In this document: positions 53,906 through 64,000 of the stretch, in pieces | Numbering within the stretch: the first letter of the stretch is position 1 | How the letters are laid out: each line of letters opens with the position of its first letter | NCBI RefSeq assembly: GCF_002165625.1 | Contig: NZ_NGNS01000004.1 | Location: 1 to 64,000, forward strand | Length of the DNA: 64,000 nt | Reading direction: 5' to 3' | Origin: Neiella marina | GTDB lineage: Bacteria > Pseudomonadota > Gammaproteobacteria > Enterobacterales > Neiellaceae | Position numbers and translations under genes: made by a program | Notes under the pieces: generated by a model | Seen by the model: the letters and a program-made list of their open reading frames with translations, nothing else | Told to the model about the DNA's origin: nothing | Database searches by the model: none

Positions 53906-54943
53906 TTACCAGCCAATGAGGTAGCGGCTGCGCGTCTTGAAAATGGCTTTAAAGACCTTGGCAACGGCAATACTCAAGACAATAAGTAAGGCGCAAACAC
54001 CCAAGGTGTAGAGTAAATTGCCACTGGAAGGCCAGCTCTCTGGAGTCGGATGATAGAGTCGCCACCAGGTCGTAAACCACGGATGTATAAAGTAAATTGC
54101 GAAACTAACATTGGCTAGAGTATTGAGCCAGTGCCACTCTTTATCTTCAAATCGGTGCAAGAAAATCATCAATGCAAAGCACAGCAAAACTTTCTGGTAA
54201 AGGCTGTAATCTACGCCCCCCCACTGAAAAGCCGGTTTGTGAGAATTGCCAACTTGATCAGTAAAACTAGCCTGAATAAAAGCCAAAGCCACGGCGATGA
54301 GTAGCAACCAAATCTCTTTGTTGGCGAGTTTCTCATAAAGCCAATCCTTGTGAGCCGATGCCCAACCGCCGATCAAAAATACCGGAAAGAAATAAACCAA
54401 CGATTGCATCGCTTGCAAATTACCAACCGGTCGGTGGATAAAGCTGGCAACCACCAATAACGGTAGGCCAACCCAAAGCAGCATGTTTTTCTTGGTCAGC
54501 CATACTACCAACGGTGATATCAGGAACAGCACCATAACCATGGGAATATACCAATATGCTGTTAACTGCCGGCCAGTTAGAAAGTACCAAATCGCTGTCT
54601 GCCAATCTGGATGACCGCTATACAAAGATTCATGAGGCGCCGTAATTGGAGTCCAGAACAACCAAAACAGGATAGGCAGAATCGATAGGCAAAGATAAGG
54701 CAGCAAGACGAACTTGGCCTTCTTGATCATAAATTTTTTGTACTGATATCGGGGAACAAAGACATGATGAAAAAGAAAGCCCGAAATAAACACAAAGAAC
54801 ACTGTGCCATTCATCATTAGGCTGAACTGGAACCGATCAAATACTGATTCTCCTGGCTGCCAGCCAGCGGGAATGTAACTGTGGGCCAAAACCACAAAGA
54901 TAATGGCAATGCCACGGAAATAATTGAAAGAATGGAGAAACAC
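53906..54943 (-). CDS. Membrane acyltransferase (acyltransferase_3 family)
   Basis: 345-residue polytopic O-acyltransferase of the OafA/NodX type, with about ten helices. The conserved start FNYFRGIAIIFVVLAHS carries the catalytic His, followed by NGTVFFVFISGFLF and MIKKAKFVLLPYL. It would acetylate or otherwise acylate a cell-surface sugar or lipid. The GTG at 54943 is preferred to TTG 54949 because AAGGA lies seven nt before it. No polysaccharide genes are adjacent, so the substrate is unknown. Confidence 0.85.
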   Translation of the reverse strand: MFLHSFNYFRGIAIIFVVLAHSYIPAGWQPGESVFDRFQFSLMMNGTVFFVFISGFLFHHVFVPRYQYKKFMIKKAKFVLLPYLCLSILPILFWLFWTPITAPHESLYSGHPDWQTAIWYFLTGRQLTAYWYIPMVMVLFLISPLVVWLTKKNMLLWVGLPLLVVASFIHRPVGNLQAMQSLVYFFPVFLIGGWASAHKDWLYEKLANKEIWLLLIAVALAFIQASFTDQVGNSHKPAFQWGGVDYSLYQKVLLCFALMIFLHRFEDKEWHWLNTLANVSFAIYFIHPWFTTWWRLYHPTPESWPSSGNLLYTLGVCALLIVLSIAVAKVFKAIFKTRSRYLIGW

Positions 54944-55075
54944 GGTCAAATCCTTGGCCTAACTAAAGAGTTTTTCAGTCTAGGAGACTTAGCGGCTTCT
55001 GTGCAAGCCATGAGGAGAGGAATGGTGAATAAGTCTCAACATTGATAGAAACGAGCCAGCAAAGAGCCAACAGAC

Positions 55076-55097
55076 GGCCAGAGCCTTTGCTCTGGCC
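55076..55097 (-). terminator. Stem-loop after nqrM
   Basis: GGCCAGAGC-CTTT-GCTCTGGCC, a 9-bp GC-rich stem 8 nt beyond the nqrM stop. The T run is poor, but position suggests it ends the nqr operon. Confidence 0.7.
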
Positions 55098-55104
55098 ACT
55101 GAAT

Positions 55105-55329
55105 TTAAATAATGCGGTTTTCCTGAATCAGCTTTTCACGCTTAGCCGCTTTTTCCTCGCGCGCTTTGCGCTTTTCACAAGGCTCAGGGCAGTCACACAC
55201 CTTGTCCAAGCCAAGTGATGCGATACCGCCACAGCTACCGCTAATCGTTTTGCGTTGCACTAGATAGCCTATCGACATCGCGGCAACGATGAGCAGCAAA
55301 ACAGCAAATGTGATTACAAATGTCAGCAT
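55105..55329 (-). CDS. nqrM: Na+-NQR maturation protein NqrM
   Basis: 74 residues: one N-terminal membrane helix (about 1-24) and the cysteine pattern SCGGIASLGLDKVCDCPEPC characteristic of NqrM (DUF539), required to deliver the iron centre to Na+-NQR. The basic tail (KRKAREEKAAKREK) is cytoplasmic. It lies 54 bp after apbE at the end of the nqr operon, the usual position. Confidence 0.93.
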   Translation of the reverse strand: MLTFVITFAVLLLIVAAMSIGYLVQRKTISGSCGGIASLGLDKVCDCPEPCEKRKAREEKAAKREKLIQENRII

Positions 55330-55383
55330 AATAACTCCTACGGCAACTCCGCTTCGCTGATAAAATCAAAATATAAACTAGTG

Positions 55384-56412
55384 CTACTCAGCCAAATGCT
55401 TCGCCATAGCCTTAGTATACTTGGCGGCAAACCCATCGTCTGTTTTGACGATCATAAACACTGGAAGTTCAATGCTCTCAGCCCAAGCAAGTCCGGTTTG
55501 ATCGCCCATTACCATGAGTGCTGTGGCGATCCCATCAGCGGTCATGCTCGACGGGTGTAGAACAGTTACCGACACCAATTTATGGTCAATTGGTTTTGCT
55601 GTTACCGGGTCAATGGTGTGCGAGAAACGTTGACCATCTTGCTCAAAGTAATTGCGATAATCGCCAGATGTTGCCATTCCAAGATCTGTGACTTCGACAA
55701 TCTGCTGTACCGCTCGTTCTGAGGTCACCGGTTTTTCGATAGCAACGCGCCATGGCTGCTGATTACGATTGTGGCCCCTGACACGCAGTTCACCACCGAT
55801 ATCCACCATGCTATTGGCAAAACCAAGTCGAGAGACTAAGTCTGACACCTCATCGACACCGTATCCTTTCGCAATTGCGGATAAGTCAACATAGACATCA
55901 TCGTTAAACTTACGAAGACCTGCCCCCGACAATTCAATCTTGTCTAAGCCAACACGAGCGCGAGCATGGGCAATATCCGCATCAGTCGGGACTTGCTCTG
56001 GTCGCCCCTCAGGACCAAACCCCCACAAGTTAACCAGCGGTCCAACAGTAACGTCTAGAGCGCCATCTGATAGCTCACCCAAGCGTATCGCCTCGTCAAG
56101 CACATAGGCGAGTTGGTTGGAGACCACAACGGCATCAGTGCTGCTCTGCTGATTAAAGCGCGACAACTCAGAATCAGGATCATAAGTTGACATACTGCGA
56201 TTCAAATCAATCAGGCGCGCATCAATCTGTTGTTTCAACGAGTCAACATCGACCTCATCAGCGTCAGCTACCACCAGCTTGACCACGTAATAGGTGCCCA
56301 TGGTTTGACCTTGAATCTCAACTTGTTCGAGACTCGCCGGCAATCGCCACCAGAAAAGAAAAATGGCCAGCCCGATCAGGGCCAGCCATAACAGTTTTTG
56401 CGGTTTTGTCAT
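55384..56412 (-). CDS. apbE: FAD:protein FMN transferase ApbE
   Basis: 342-residue flavin transferase that attaches FMN through a phosphoester bond to Thr of NqrB and NqrC. Family blocks: GQTMGTYYVVKL, STYDPDSELSRFNQ, GALDVTVGPLVNLWGFGP, DLSAIAKGYGVDEV and DIGGELRVRG. Typical ApbE proteins are lipoproteins; this one has an uncleaved-looking N-terminal helix (LLWLALIGLAIFLFWWRLP) with no lipobox Cys, so it is probably anchored by that helix. It follows nqrF after 9 bp. Confidence 0.95.
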   Translation of the reverse strand: MTKPQKLLWLALIGLAIFLFWWRLPASLEQVEIQGQTMGTYYVVKLVVADADEVDVDSLKQQIDARLIDLNRSMSTYDPDSELSRFNQQSSTDAVVVSNQLAYVLDEAIRLGELSDGALDVTVGPLVNLWGFGPEGRPEQVPTDADIAHARARVGLDKIELSGAGLRKFNDDVYVDLSAIAKGYGVDEVSDLVSRLGFANSMVDIGGELRVRGHNRNQQPWRVAIEKPVTSERAVQQIVEVTDLGMATSGDYRNYFEQDGQRFSHTIDPVTAKPIDHKLVSVTVLHPSSMTADGIATALMVMGDQTGLAWAESIELPVFMIVKTDDGFAAKYTKAMAKHLAE

Positions 56413-56421
56413 TGCTAGCTA

Positions 56422-57648
56422 TTAACCACCAAAGTCGTCCAACAGAATGTTCTCGTCTTCCACACCCAAATCTTTGAGCATGTTAATGACTGCCGCATTC
56501 ATCACCGGTGGACCACACATGTAGTATTCGCAGTCCTCAGGCGCTTCATGATCACGTAAGTAGTTCTCGTAAAGAACGTTGTGAATGAAGCCAGTATAAC
56601 CTTCCCAGTTGTCCTCGGGTTGTGGATCAGACAGGGCAACATGCCACTGGAAGTTGTCATTCTCATCCTGCAGCATGTCAAAGTCTTCAACATAGAACAT
56701 CTCGCGCTTGGAACGAGCACCGTACCAGAAGCTGATCTTGCGGTCAGAGTTCAGACGACGCAATTGGTCAAAGATATGCGAACGCATTGGCGCCATACCT
56801 GCACCACCGCCGATAAAGACCATTTCATTGCTGGTATCTTTCGCGAAGAACTCACCAAATGGACCAGAGATCGTCACCTTGTCGCCTGCTTTGAGGTTAA
56901 AGATAAATGACGACATTTGGCCAGGAGGTAAAGTCATATCATTTGGCGGCGGCGTAGCGATACGCACGTTCAACATGATAATGCCTTCTTCCTCTGGGTA
57001 GTTAGCCATTGAATAAGCACGGATAATTGGCTCATTAACGGTCGACTCCAGTTTGAACAAGCCAAAACGTTCCCAATCACCACGATACTCTTCTTCGATG
57101 TCGTAGTCCGAATACTTTACGTGATGCTCTGGCGCTTCAATCTGGATGTAACCACCGGCACGGAACGGCACTGATTCTCCATCAGGGATCTTCAGCTTCA
57201 GTTCTTTAATGAAAGTCGCCTTGTTATCGTTAGAGATAACTTCACATTCCCATTGCTTGACGCCGAAGATCTCTTCTTCCAGCTCAATTTTCATGTCACT
57301 TTTAACAGCGACCTGACAAGCCAGTCGACAGCCTTCACGGGCTTCTCGCTTGGTGATGTGATCAAGTTCGGTTGGCAGAATGTCACCGCCACCTTCTTTG
57401 ATGTGAACGCGGCACTGACCACAAGAGCCACCGCCACCACAGGCAGAAGAAACAAAAATACCAGAGCCAGCTAGCGCGCCCAGCAGTTTGTCACCGGCTT
57501 GGGTTTTAATGGCTTTTTCTGGATCTTCGTTAATATCAATGGTGATCTCACCACTGCTCACGAGTTTGGACTTCGCAAACAGGATGATCAGCACCAGCGC
57601 AAGTACGATCAAGGTGAAAAATACGACACCGAGTACAATTTCTTGCAT
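56422..57648 (-). CDS. nqrF: Na+-translocating NADH:quinone reductase subunit F
   Basis: 408-residue electron-entry subunit. An N-terminal helix anchors it; a [2Fe-2S] domain has [10 protein letters not shown] ... CRLAC; the FAD domain has RAYSMANYP; the NADH domain has [13 protein letters not shown] and ends [10 protein letters not shown]...ILLDDFGG. It oxidises NADH and passes electrons to the pump. Length equals V. cholerae NqrF (408). 29 bp after nqrE. Confidence 0.97.
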   Translation of the reverse strand: MQEIVLGVVFFTLIVLALVLIILFAKSKLVSSGEITIDINEDPEKAIKTQAGDKLLGALAGSGIFVSSACGGGGSCGQCRVHIKEGGGDILPTELDHITKREAREGCRLACQVAVKSDMKIELEEEIFGVKQWECEVISNDNKATFIKELKLKIPDGESVPFRAGGYIQIEAPEHHVKYSDYDIEEEYRGDWERFGLFKLESTVNEPIIRAYSMANYPEEEGIIMLNVRIATPPPNDMTLPPGQMSSFIFNLKAGDKVTISGPFGEFFAKDTSNEMVFIGGGAGMAPMRSHIFDQLRRLNSDRKISFWYGARSKREMFYVEDFDMLQDENDNFQWHVALSDPQPEDNWEGYTGFIHNVLYENYLRDHEAPEDCEYYMCGPPVMNAAVINMLKDLGVEDENILLDDFGG

Positions 57649-57677
57649 GGTTAAAAATTCCTCTCGCTAATGCTTTC

Positions 57678-58289
57678 TTACAGCTGAACGCCGGAGAAAG
57701 ACATAAAGCCCAAGGCCATCAGGCCCACTGTGATAAAGGTAATACCCAAGCCGCGCAAGCCATCAGGCACATCGGCATACTTCATCTTCTCACGCAAACC
57801 AGCTAGGGCAACAATGGCTAACATCCAGCCAACACCGCTACCAAAACCGTAGACCACACTTTCAGCGAAGTTGTAGTCGCGCTCTACCATGAAGCTTACG
57901 CCACCAAAGATGGCACAGTTCACTGTAATCAATGGCAAGAAGATACCCAGCGCGTTGTAAAGCGGTGGGAAGTACTTATCAAGGGTCATTTCCAGAATCT
58001 GAACCAATGCGGCAATTACCCCGATATAGGTAATAAAGCCTAGGAAGCTCAAATCAACGGAAGCAGGCAGGCCTAGCCAGACCAATGCGCCTTCTCGAAG
58101 TACATTGTTGTAGATGAGGTTATTTACCGGCACCGAAATTGTCAGGACCACAATCACCGCAACACCAAGGCCAAAGGAGGTTTTGACCTTCTTCGATACC
58201 GCCAGGAAAGTACACATCCCGAGGAAGAACGCCAACGCCATATTTTCAACGAAAATAGAGCGGACGAATAAGCTAATGTAATGTTCCAT
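57678..58289 (-). CDS. nqrE: Na+-NQR subunit E
   Basis: 203-residue membrane subunit with six helices, homologous to RnfA/NqrD. It begins [35 protein letters not shown], with a conserved Cys in GMCTF that helps bind the iron centre between NqrD and NqrE; the second half-site is in [13 protein letters not shown] overlaps the nqrD stop by one base. Confidence 0.97.
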   Translation of the reverse strand: MEHYISLFVRSIFVENMALAFFLGMCTFLAVSKKVKTSFGLGVAVIVVLTISVPVNNLIYNNVLREGALVWLGLPASVDLSFLGFITYIGVIAALVQILEMTLDKYFPPLYNALGIFLPLITVNCAIFGGVSFMVERDYNFAESVVYGFGSGVGWMLAIVALAGLREKMKYADVPDGLRGLGITFITVGLMALGFMSFSGVQL

Positions 58290-58921
58290 TAGTCTTTAGC
58301 CTCCACTTGTTCTGGCTTGTAAGTGCGAATCGCCCAAATAATGCCACCGATAATGAAGAAAGCGCTCGGAGGTAATAACAACAAGCCGTTTGCTTGATAC
58401 CAACCGCCATTGGTAATCAGCGGTAGAATTTCAACACCAAACAAGGTGCCAGAACCGAGTAGTTCGCGGAAGAAGCCAACGACCAACAGCAAGGCTGAAT
58501 AGCCCAAACCATTACCGATACCATCCAAGAAGCTCATCATTGGTGGTGACTTCATGGCATAAGCTTCGGCTCGGCCCATGACAATACAGTTGGTAATGAT
58601 CAAACCAACGAAAACCGACAGTTGCTTAGCAATGTCATAGGCATAGGCTTTGAGAATTTGATCGACCACGATTACCAGCGAAGCAATGATCGCCATCTGG
58701 ACGATAATTCGCACGCTGTTTGGAATGTGGTTACGGATCAAAGAAACGAACAGGTTTGAGAACGCACACACAGCGGTTAATGCCAGCGACATCACAAACG
58801 CAGTTTCCATTTTTGAGGTCACCGCCAGAGCCGAACAAATACCGAGCATTTGCAGGGCAATGGGGTTGTTGTCCAGCACAGGGCCGAACGTCACTTGCTT
58901 CATTTCTTTTGCATTAGCCAT
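58289..58921 (-). CDS. nqrD: Na+-NQR subunit D
   Basis: 210-residue six-helix membrane subunit, related to RnfE/NqrE. Blocks [33 protein letters not shown] and [20 protein letters not shown] contain the two cysteines that with those of NqrE bind the intramembrane iron. ATG overlaps the nqrC stop by 8 bp. Confidence 0.97.
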   Translation of the reverse strand: MANAKEMKQVTFGPVLDNNPIALQMLGICSALAVTSKMETAFVMSLALTAVCAFSNLFVSLIRNHIPNSVRIIVQMAIIASLVIVVDQILKAYAYDIAKQLSVFVGLIITNCIVMGRAEAYAMKSPPMMSFLDGIGNGLGYSALLLVVGFFRELLGSGTLFGVEILPLITNGGWYQANGLLLLPPSAFFIIGGIIWAIRTYKPEQVEAKD

Positions 58922-59705
58922 TGTTCACGCCCTCGCTACGGACCTTCGCTAAGTAAGGTCCAAACGCATCATCGCTGAGCCAGAAGTCAAAGGTATTTTG
59001 TACGCCGTTAGCGGTCAAAGTTGCACCAGCTAAGCCATCGACACCGTGGATATCACCCGGAGTAGCACCGCCTTTGACAACGCGAATCGCTAAATTCCAA
59101 TCATCATCAAACAGCTTCTTACCAACCCAAAGATTCTTCCAGGACGGATTTTCAACTTCACCACCCAGACCCGGCGTTTCCAACTGGTCGTAGTAAACCA
59201 ATGCTTGCACCGTATTGGTATCTGGTTTGATTGCCAGAAACGCGTACATGGTTGACCACAAACCGTAACCATGAACAGGTAAGATAATGCTGGTTACTTC
59301 ACCAGCTTCATCTTTTGCCAAGTAGACATTGGCCTTCTGCGCAATACGCTTAATGCTGGCGACGTCTTGATCGGCAGAAAGCACAATGTTTTCGCCAGAG
59401 GTCTTAGCCATTTTACGTTGGTCATAAGCTGCCGCATCTTCCGAGCTCATATCGACGTAAGTGCCCGTCGCCAAGTCGACAACTTTTGCCTCGATGTATT
59501 TATCGAAGGTACCCGAGATGTCGCCAGCAGCCTTATCAAGCAAACCTGCAGCTTCAAGGATATTGCGTTGTTTATCCAACGCTTTGTTGTATTGCTGCGT
59601 TGGTTTCAGACCAACTGCAGCCACTGACACGATTAGCGAGCACACCAAGCACAAGCCAATAACAACGGTCAGCGTCTTTGAAATAGTATCGTTATTGCTA
59701 GACAT
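58914..59705 (-). CDS. nqrC: Na+-NQR subunit C
   Basis: 263-residue subunit with one N-terminal helix and a periplasmic domain carrying covalent FMN on Thr in the motif [14 protein letters not shown], the target of ApbE. The start is the ATG giving [17 protein letters not shown], which overlaps the nqrB end by 8 bp; the longer frame from 59765 lies entirely in nqrB. The first position of the S-GAT motif is Ala here, which still fits the ApbE consensus. Confidence 0.96.
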   Translation of the reverse strand: MSSNNDTISKTLTVVIGLCLVCSLIVSVAAVGLKPTQQYNKALDKQRNILEAAGLLDKAAGDISGTFDKYIEAKVVDLATGTYVDMSSEDAAAYDQRKMAKTSGENIVLSADQDVASIKRIAQKANVYLAKDEAGEVTSIILPVHGYGLWSTMYAFLAIKPDTNTVQALVYYDQLETPGLGGEVENPSWKNLWVGKKLFDDDWNLAIRVVKGGATPGDIHGVDGLAGATLTANGVQNTFDFWLSDDAFGPYLAKVRSEGVNNG

Positions 59706-60906
59706 TCCGTGCCAGCCTCCGCTTGATATTGGACTGAACCACAAAGTGGTCAAACAATGGCGCAAACAAGTTCGCGAACAAGATAGCCAGCATCATGCCT
59801 TCAGGGAAGGCTGGGTTGACGACACGAATCAGAATGACCATGACGCCAATCAGAATGCCATATGCCCAACGCCCAGAATCAGTAAACGATGCCGACACAG
59901 GGTCAGTGGCCATAAAGATCATACCGAAGGCGAATCCACCCAGTACCAAGTGCCAGTGCCAAGGCATGCTAAACATAGGGTTGCTGTCGCTACCAATGGC
60001 GTTAAACAGCATACTGGTCACAATGGCGCCAACCATCACGCCACCAACAATCCGCCAACTGGCAACGCCGGTGTACATAATGAGTAGACCACCGAGTAGG
60101 ATCGCTAGGGTTGATACTTCACCAATAGAACCTTGCATGTGACCGAGGAACGCGTGAGTCCAAGTCAAACCAGATGCCGCTACTTCATCGATGCCACCTG
60201 CAGCCCATTGAGAAAGCGCGGTCGCACCAGAGAAGCCATCAACTGCAGTCCATACTGAATCGCCAGAGATCTGCGCAGGATAGGCAAAGAACAAGAACGC
60301 TCGTCCGGCCAACGCTGGGTTAAGGAAGTTACGGCCTGTGCCACCAAAGAACTCTTTAGCGACCACAACACCAAAACTAATACCCAAAGCGGCTTGCCAC
60401 AACGGTAAGCTAGCAGGAACGATAAGAGCGAAAAGAATAGAAGTGACGAAGAAGCCTTCATTCACTTCATGGCCGCGTACCATGGCGAACAGCACTTCCC
60501 AGAAGCCGCCGACGACGAACACTGTGGCGTAAATCGGCAAGAAGAAACAAGCGCCATACCACATTTTGGTTAACACGCCAGCTTCAGCCCCCAGCTCAGC
60601 ACCGAACATCTGGAACACGCCTACCTGCCAAGTATCAGGGAGCGAGTAACCAGCAGCCAATGCCGCTGCAGCTTGATCGCCGACATTAAACATGCCAAAG
60701 AACATCGCAGGGAAAACCGCCATCCATACGGTAATCATGATGCGCTTCAAATCGATGTTGTCGCGAACGTGAGTATTCTTCTTGGTCACTAGACCCGGGG
60801 TATAAAAAATGGTGAAAGCCGCTTCATACAGGGCATACCACTTTTCATACTTACCACCTTTCTCAAAAAGGTGTTCTGAGTTTTCAAAAAGGCTTTTTAA
60901 GCTCAT
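59698..60906 (-). CDS. nqrB: Na+-NQR subunit B
   Basis: 402-residue ten-helix membrane subunit that carries covalent FMN on Thr of [12 protein letters not shown], binds riboflavin and forms the Na+ path. Blocks [27 protein letters not shown] and [25 protein letters not shown] are family-typical. ATG overlaps the nqrA stop by one base (TAATG). Confidence 0.97.
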   Translation of the reverse strand: MSLKSLFENSEHLFEKGGKYEKWYALYEAAFTIFYTPGLVTKKNTHVRDNIDLKRIMITVWMAVFPAMFFGMFNVGDQAAAALAAGYSLPDTWQVGVFQMFGAELGAEAGVLTKMWYGACFFLPIYATVFVVGGFWEVLFAMVRGHEVNEGFFVTSILFALIVPASLPLWQAALGISFGVVVAKEFFGGTGRNFLNPALAGRAFLFFAYPAQISGDSVWTAVDGFSGATALSQWAAGGIDEVAASGLTWTHAFLGHMQGSIGEVSTLAILLGGLLIMYTGVASWRIVGGVMVGAIVTSMLFNAIGSDSNPMFSMPWHWHLVLGGFAFGMIFMATDPVSASFTDSGRWAYGILIGVMVILIRVVNPAFPEGMMLAILFANLFAPLFDHFVVQSNIKRRLARNV

Positions 60907-62243
60907 TAACCTTCCCTCTCAATCGTGGTGAGGCAATTGCGCAAAATAGACCCGTATTCGTATTTGCCAGGGCAGACAAAAGTACACAAAGCCAAGTCTT
61001 CTTCATCAAGCTCAAGGCAGCCCAATGATTGTGCGCTTTCTAAATCACCGGCAATTAAATCCCGCAGCAACAGGGTTGGCAGAATATCGAGTGGCATGAC
61101 CCTTTCATAGTTACCGATTGGAACCATGGCTCGGTCACTGCCGCCGGTGCTAGTGGTGATATCGAACAACTTCTTCGGCAACAAGTGCGCTAGGAAGCTG
61201 CGAGTTACTGAAAACTTGTCTCCGCCTGGAGCAATCCAGCCGAGGAATTCTTTCTCAGTGCCTTCGAGCAGCACGGACACTTGTAGATGATAACGACCAA
61301 GGTATGCATGGCCACCAGAAGCTTTACTACCTGACAGCACTGAACCAGAGATCACTCGAATGTGTTTGTCGTTAACATTGCCCGCGATCAGCTCTTCTGT
61401 AGAAGCACCGATTTGCGTCCGAACAATCATCGGTTGCTTGACTTCTGGGCCGCCAACAGAAACAACGCGAGACACATCAAGTTCGCCAGAGGTAAAGGAC
61501 TTGCCAAATGCAATCACATCTTGGTAGTTGATTGACCAAACCGAGACGCTAGCGCTGGCTGCACGCAAGTGATGAATATGAGTACCTGTCAGGCCAGCAG
61601 GATGGGGGCCAGCAAACTCATGAGATTCAACGGCATCAATCGCAGGAATATCTGCGCCTGAGGCTTTACAGAGGTAAATCGGACCCTGCGCTAAAGCTGC
61701 CAGCACCTTCAAGCCGTTTTTGAAGTCATCTGTGCGTTCACTGATGACGATGGCCGGATCGACCGCCATTGGATTAGTATCCATGGCGTTGACGAAAATA
61801 GCCGCAGCGGAAGCATCCACAGCAGGCACTCGGCTGAATGGGCGGGTGCGCAATGCAGTCCACAACCCAGAAGCGACGAGTTGTTCACGAGCTTGTTGCT
61901 CGGTCAGTTGGTCAAGTTGAGCTGAATCATATGCAGTCAATGGTTCTGAATCGTTACCATCAATTTCGATGACAACAGATTGCAGCACTCGCTTAGCTCC
62001 ACGATTCACTTCTACCACGGTCCCAGCAGCGGGCGCGGTGTAAACAACACCTGGCGATTTTTTGTCCTCAAACAGGACTTGAGCTTTCTTGACACGGTCC
62101 CCCACACGCACGCGCATGGTCGGACGCATACCATGGTACTCTTCGCCGAGTATCGCTACTCGAGTGATCGCGGGACCTTCTTGGATCGCCTGAGCGGGAG
62201 CCCCTGAAATGGGGATATCCAGTCCTTTCTTTATTGTGATCAT
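60906..62243 (-). CDS. nqrA: Na+-NQR subunit A
   Basis: 445-residue cytoplasmic subunit linked to ubiquinone binding. N-terminus [18 protein letters not shown] and blocks [68 protein letters not shown] and [14 protein letters not shown]-like sequence confirm it. First gene of nqrABCDEF-apbE-nqrM, all within one strand and mostly overlapping, so a single mRNA of about 7.2 kb is expected. Confidence 0.97.
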   Translation of the reverse strand: MITIKKGLDIPISGAPAQAIQEGPAITRVAILGEEYHGMRPTMRVRVGDRVKKAQVLFEDKKSPGVVYTAPAAGTVVEVNRGAKRVLQSVVIEIDGNDSEPLTAYDSAQLDQLTEQQAREQLVASGLWTALRTRPFSRVPAVDASAAAIFVNAMDTNPMAVDPAIVISERTDDFKNGLKVLAALAQGPIYLCKASGADIPAIDAVESHEFAGPHPAGLTGTHIHHLRAASASVSVWSINYQDVIAFGKSFTSGELDVSRVVSVGGPEVKQPMIVRTQIGASTEELIAGNVNDKHIRVISGSVLSGSKASGGHAYLGRYHLQVSVLLEGTEKEFLGWIAPGGDKFSVTRSFLAHLLPKKLFDITTSTGGSDRAMVPIGNYERVMPLDILPTLLLRDLIAGDLESAQSLGCLELDEEDLALCTFVCPGKYEYGSILRNCLTTIEREG

Positions 62244-62613
62244 ATTCGTAAGTACTTGGTTAGTTATAAATTTGTTTTAAACCGAATTCGTCCATCTGCT
62301 TATGTGAACGAAATTCTGCCCCCTTGAGATCTTAGCTCATTCTGGCTACGAGCTTGAGGGACCAGCGGAAATCTATCTGTCAAACAACAAGGTTCGAAAA
62401 ATTTGGGCGCACTTTCCGGCGCGGCATTCTAGCATTAATCGCACGATCGATACCATGACTACAAACCATTAAATAGTAAGTTTAATCGGCAGACAAACCA
62501 AAATGATTAATAATTAACCAGCAGAACAGCTGGTTCTGGAGAGAAACTATTTGATAGTAGCTTGTTGCTGCCTGAATTTGTTACGAACTTCTATTTTTAA
62601 GAGCTAGGCAACA
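62244..62613. other. Leader and promoter region of the nqr operon
   Basis: About 370 bp without a gene. Besides the -10 element listed separately it contains an AT-rich stretch (62465-62520) and a small inverted repeat AGAAC-AGCTG-GTTCT near 62525-62539. No ArcA-, NhaR- or Fur-like site could be assigned. Confidence 0.35.
62426..62434 (-). promoter_or_regulatory. Extended -10 promoter of the nqr operon
   Basis: On the minus strand TGC-TAGAAT followed by the GC-rich discriminator GCCGCGCC; no good -35, as expected for an extended -10. It predicts a leader of about 175 nt before the nqrA ATG. Confidence 0.5.
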
Positions 62614-62638
62614 AAAAAGGCGCTAAAAGCGCCTTTTT
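62614..62638 (-). terminator. Terminator of the TRAP transporter operon
   Basis: AAAAAGGCGCT-AAA-AGCGCCTTTTT lies about 25 nt beyond the dctP-like stop; a T run follows on the minus strand (TTTTTTGTT). The symmetry would also work on the plus strand. Confidence 0.9.
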
Positions 62639-62663
62639 CGATGAAATGTATAAACAGAAGACG

Positions 62664-63752
62664 CTATTTACCATCCCGCAAATTCAAATAAGCGCGCTCG
62701 GTCAAGTCATGGTATTGCGCAACCCCCTGCTTAAAGTCCTTAAACGATTGATAGACCTTTTGCATCTGCGGATCCGCTGCGGCCTGCTCGGCTAATAATT
62801 GCTCGCTGGCTTGTCGAAGCGCATTTAGCACTGGCGTTGGAAACCGTTTAATGGTGACCGTATCCATTGCTTGTATTTGTTCAAGTGCGGCAATATTTCG
62901 ATAAGTGTATTCATCAATCATTTCTTGCGCAGCCGCTTTCGCTGCATTGCGCACAATCGCCTGCAGGTCGGTAGGCAATGCCGCCATGGCATCGTTGTTA
63001 ACGATGAATTCCATGGTCGAACCTGGTTCATGCCAACCTGGGTAGTAATAATATTTAGCCACTTCATGCAAGCCAAAGGCTAAATCATTGTATGGCCCCA
63101 CCCACTCGGTGGCATCAATCGCTCCAGTTTGCAGCGAGGTAAAAATCTCACCACCGGGCAACGACACTGGGACACCACCCAAACGGCTGAGTACTTCTCC
63201 ACCAAGGCCTGGTAGTCGCATCTTCAGGCCTTTAAGATCATCAATTGTATTGATTTCGGTATTGAACCAGCCGCCCATTTGGACACCGGTACTGCCACCG
63301 GCAAGTGGCTCCAGATTAAACGGTGCATACACTTCTCGCCACAACTCCATGCCCCCACCGTAGTGCAGCCAACTACTCATTTCTTGAGCCGTCATACCAA
63401 AAGGAACCGCGCAGAAAAATTGCGCGGCGGGCGCTTTGCCTTTCCAGTAGTACGCTCCGCTGTGGCCCATCTCAACGGTACCACTAGATACCGAATCAAA
63501 TACTTGCATTGCTGGCACTAGCTGGTTGGCGCCATAGACTTTTATTTGCAATCGCCCACCACTCATGGCGTTGACTTGCTCTGCAAAGCGTTCCGGAGAA
63601 GTTCCTAGTCCGGGGAAGTTCTTTGGCCAGGACGTCACTAGCTTCCATTTAAAGGTTTGCTGTGTCGCAGGTCCAGCCACTGAACTGGCGTTGTCTGCGC
63701 CGCAGGCACTAACAAGCAGCGACAACACTGCAGCAAAAATGGCAATTCTCAT
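62664..63752 (-). CDS. TRAP transporter substrate-binding protein (DctP family)
   Basis: 362-residue periplasmic binding protein with a lipoprotein signal (lipobox VSAC, Cys near residue 17). Blocks FKWKLVTSWPKNFPGLGTSPERFAEQV, MGGWFNTEINTIDDLKGLKMRLPGLGGEVLSRLGGVPVSLPGGEI and QTGAIDATEWVGPYNDLAFGLHEVAKYYYYPGWHEPG match the subgroup that includes TakP, which binds 2-oxo acids as a metal complex; lactate binders are also close. So a monocarboxylate/keto acid is the likely ligand. It follows the large permease gene by 9 bp. Confidence 0.9.
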   Translation of the reverse strand: MRIAIFAAVLSLLVSACGADNASSVAGPATQQTFKWKLVTSWPKNFPGLGTSPERFAEQVNAMSGGRLQIKVYGANQLVPAMQVFDSVSSGTVEMGHSGAYYWKGKAPAAQFFCAVPFGMTAQEMSSWLHYGGGMELWREVYAPFNLEPLAGGSTGVQMGGWFNTEINTIDDLKGLKMRLPGLGGEVLSRLGGVPVSLPGGEIFTSLQTGAIDATEWVGPYNDLAFGLHEVAKYYYYPGWHEPGSTMEFIVNNDAMAALPTDLQAIVRNAAKAAAQEMIDEYTYRNIAALEQIQAMDTVTIKRFPTPVLNALRQASEQLLAEQAAADPQMQKVYQSFKDFKQGVAQYHDLTERAYLNLRDGK

Positions 63753-63761
63753 GTTGTTTCC

Positions 63762-64000
63762 TTAACCGTAGATCTGAGATGGCAGCCAGGTCGCCAACGA
63801 GGGCCAAACAGCCATGGCAACCAACAATAGTAATTGAATGATGATAAATGGCGTCACGCCTTTATAAATATCAGATGTCGCAACCGAATCTGGCACCACG
63901 CCACGTAAGTAAAACAGTGCAAAGCCAAACGGCGGAGTTAAAAATGAGGTTTGCAGGTTCACCGCAATCATGATGCCGAGCCAGATAGGATCTAATCCCA
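63762..64000 (-). CDS. TRAP transporter large permease (DctM family), C-terminal part
   Basis: The last about 79 residues of a polytopic permease whose beginning lies past the right edge. The visible sequence LDPIWLGIMIAVNLQTSFLTPPFGFALFYLRGVVP is the highly conserved DctM C-terminal region, followed by a last helix (PFIIIQLLLLVAMAVWPSLATW). With the DctP protein 9 bp downstream it forms a Na+-driven TRAP uptake system; a dctQ gene is expected upstream outside the window. The internal ATG at 63971 is not the true start. Confidence 0.92.
   Translation of the reverse strand, partial: GLDPIWLGIMIAVNLQTSFLTPPFGFALFYLRGVVPDSVATSDIYKGVTPFIIIQLLLLVAMAVWPSLATWLPSQIYG

Noticed and set aside
59461-60087. 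208-codon plus-strand frame across nqrB/nqrC
   Set aside because: Antisense to two unmistakable genes; no domain and no ribosome-binding site.

Overview
This 64 kb window is a stretch of chromosome from a gammaproteobacterium, most likely marine. Three things point that way: the block ispH-fkpB-lspA-ileS-ribF-murJ-rpsT next to a type IV pilus minor-pilin cluster (the Pseudomonas-type order), the block thyA-lgt-ptsP-rppH-mutH (the Escherichia/Vibrio/Alteromonas-type order), and a complete Na+-pumping nqrABCDEF operon with apbE and nqrM. Base composition looks close to balanced and even. I saw no rRNA, tRNA, insertion sequence, prophage or CRISPR array. The genus cannot be fixed from sequence alone.

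Layout. 0-8.4 kb: housekeeping genes pssA, clpB (with a textbook sigma-32 promoter), pgeF, rluD, bamD, glnB and nadE. 8.6-15.6 kb: minor pilins and assembly proteins (fimT-like, tapY2-like, pilE, pilY1, pilX, pilW, pilV). 15.7-23.8 kb: ispH, fkpB, lspA, ileS, ribF, murJ, rpsT. 23.9-31.7 kb: a small CxxC protein, a HlyU-like repressor, an ECF sigma/anti-sigma/DUF4097 operon, an LpxH-like phosphoesterase, a hairpin-rich intergenic region and a MacAB-type export operon. 31.9-39.5 kb: rsgA, an MFS carrier, a small membrane protein, an OlsF-like ornithine-lipid acyltransferase and a DUF1800/DUF1501 pair. 39.9-44 kb: TonB receptor plus TPR-sulfotransferase. 44-50 kb: thyA, lgt, ptsP, rppH and mutH, with a 700-bp rppH-mutH gap holding clustered DnaA boxes. 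50-55 kb: small metabolic and unknown genes, including a tiny regulator operon with paired palindromic operators. 55-62.2 kb: nqr operon. 62.6-64 kb: the end of a TRAP transporter operon that continues past the right edge.

How the genes fit together. Many genes are tightly coupled by ATGA or TAATG overlaps (pilV to tapY2-like, lspA-fkpB-ispH, macAB, thyA-lgt, nqrABCD). NqrM and ApbE sit directly behind the pump whose iron centre and covalent flavins they are known to install. The pilin genes lie behind ispH, separated only by a terminator hairpin that also carries the likely pilV ribosome-binding site. The most interesting non-coding signals are a candidate DARS2 (DnaA-reactivating) locus between rppH and mutH, a candidate Pho box in front of the olsF-like gene, the ispH-pilV hairpin, and twin TTCCC-N3-GGGAA palindromes in front of a small HTH gene.
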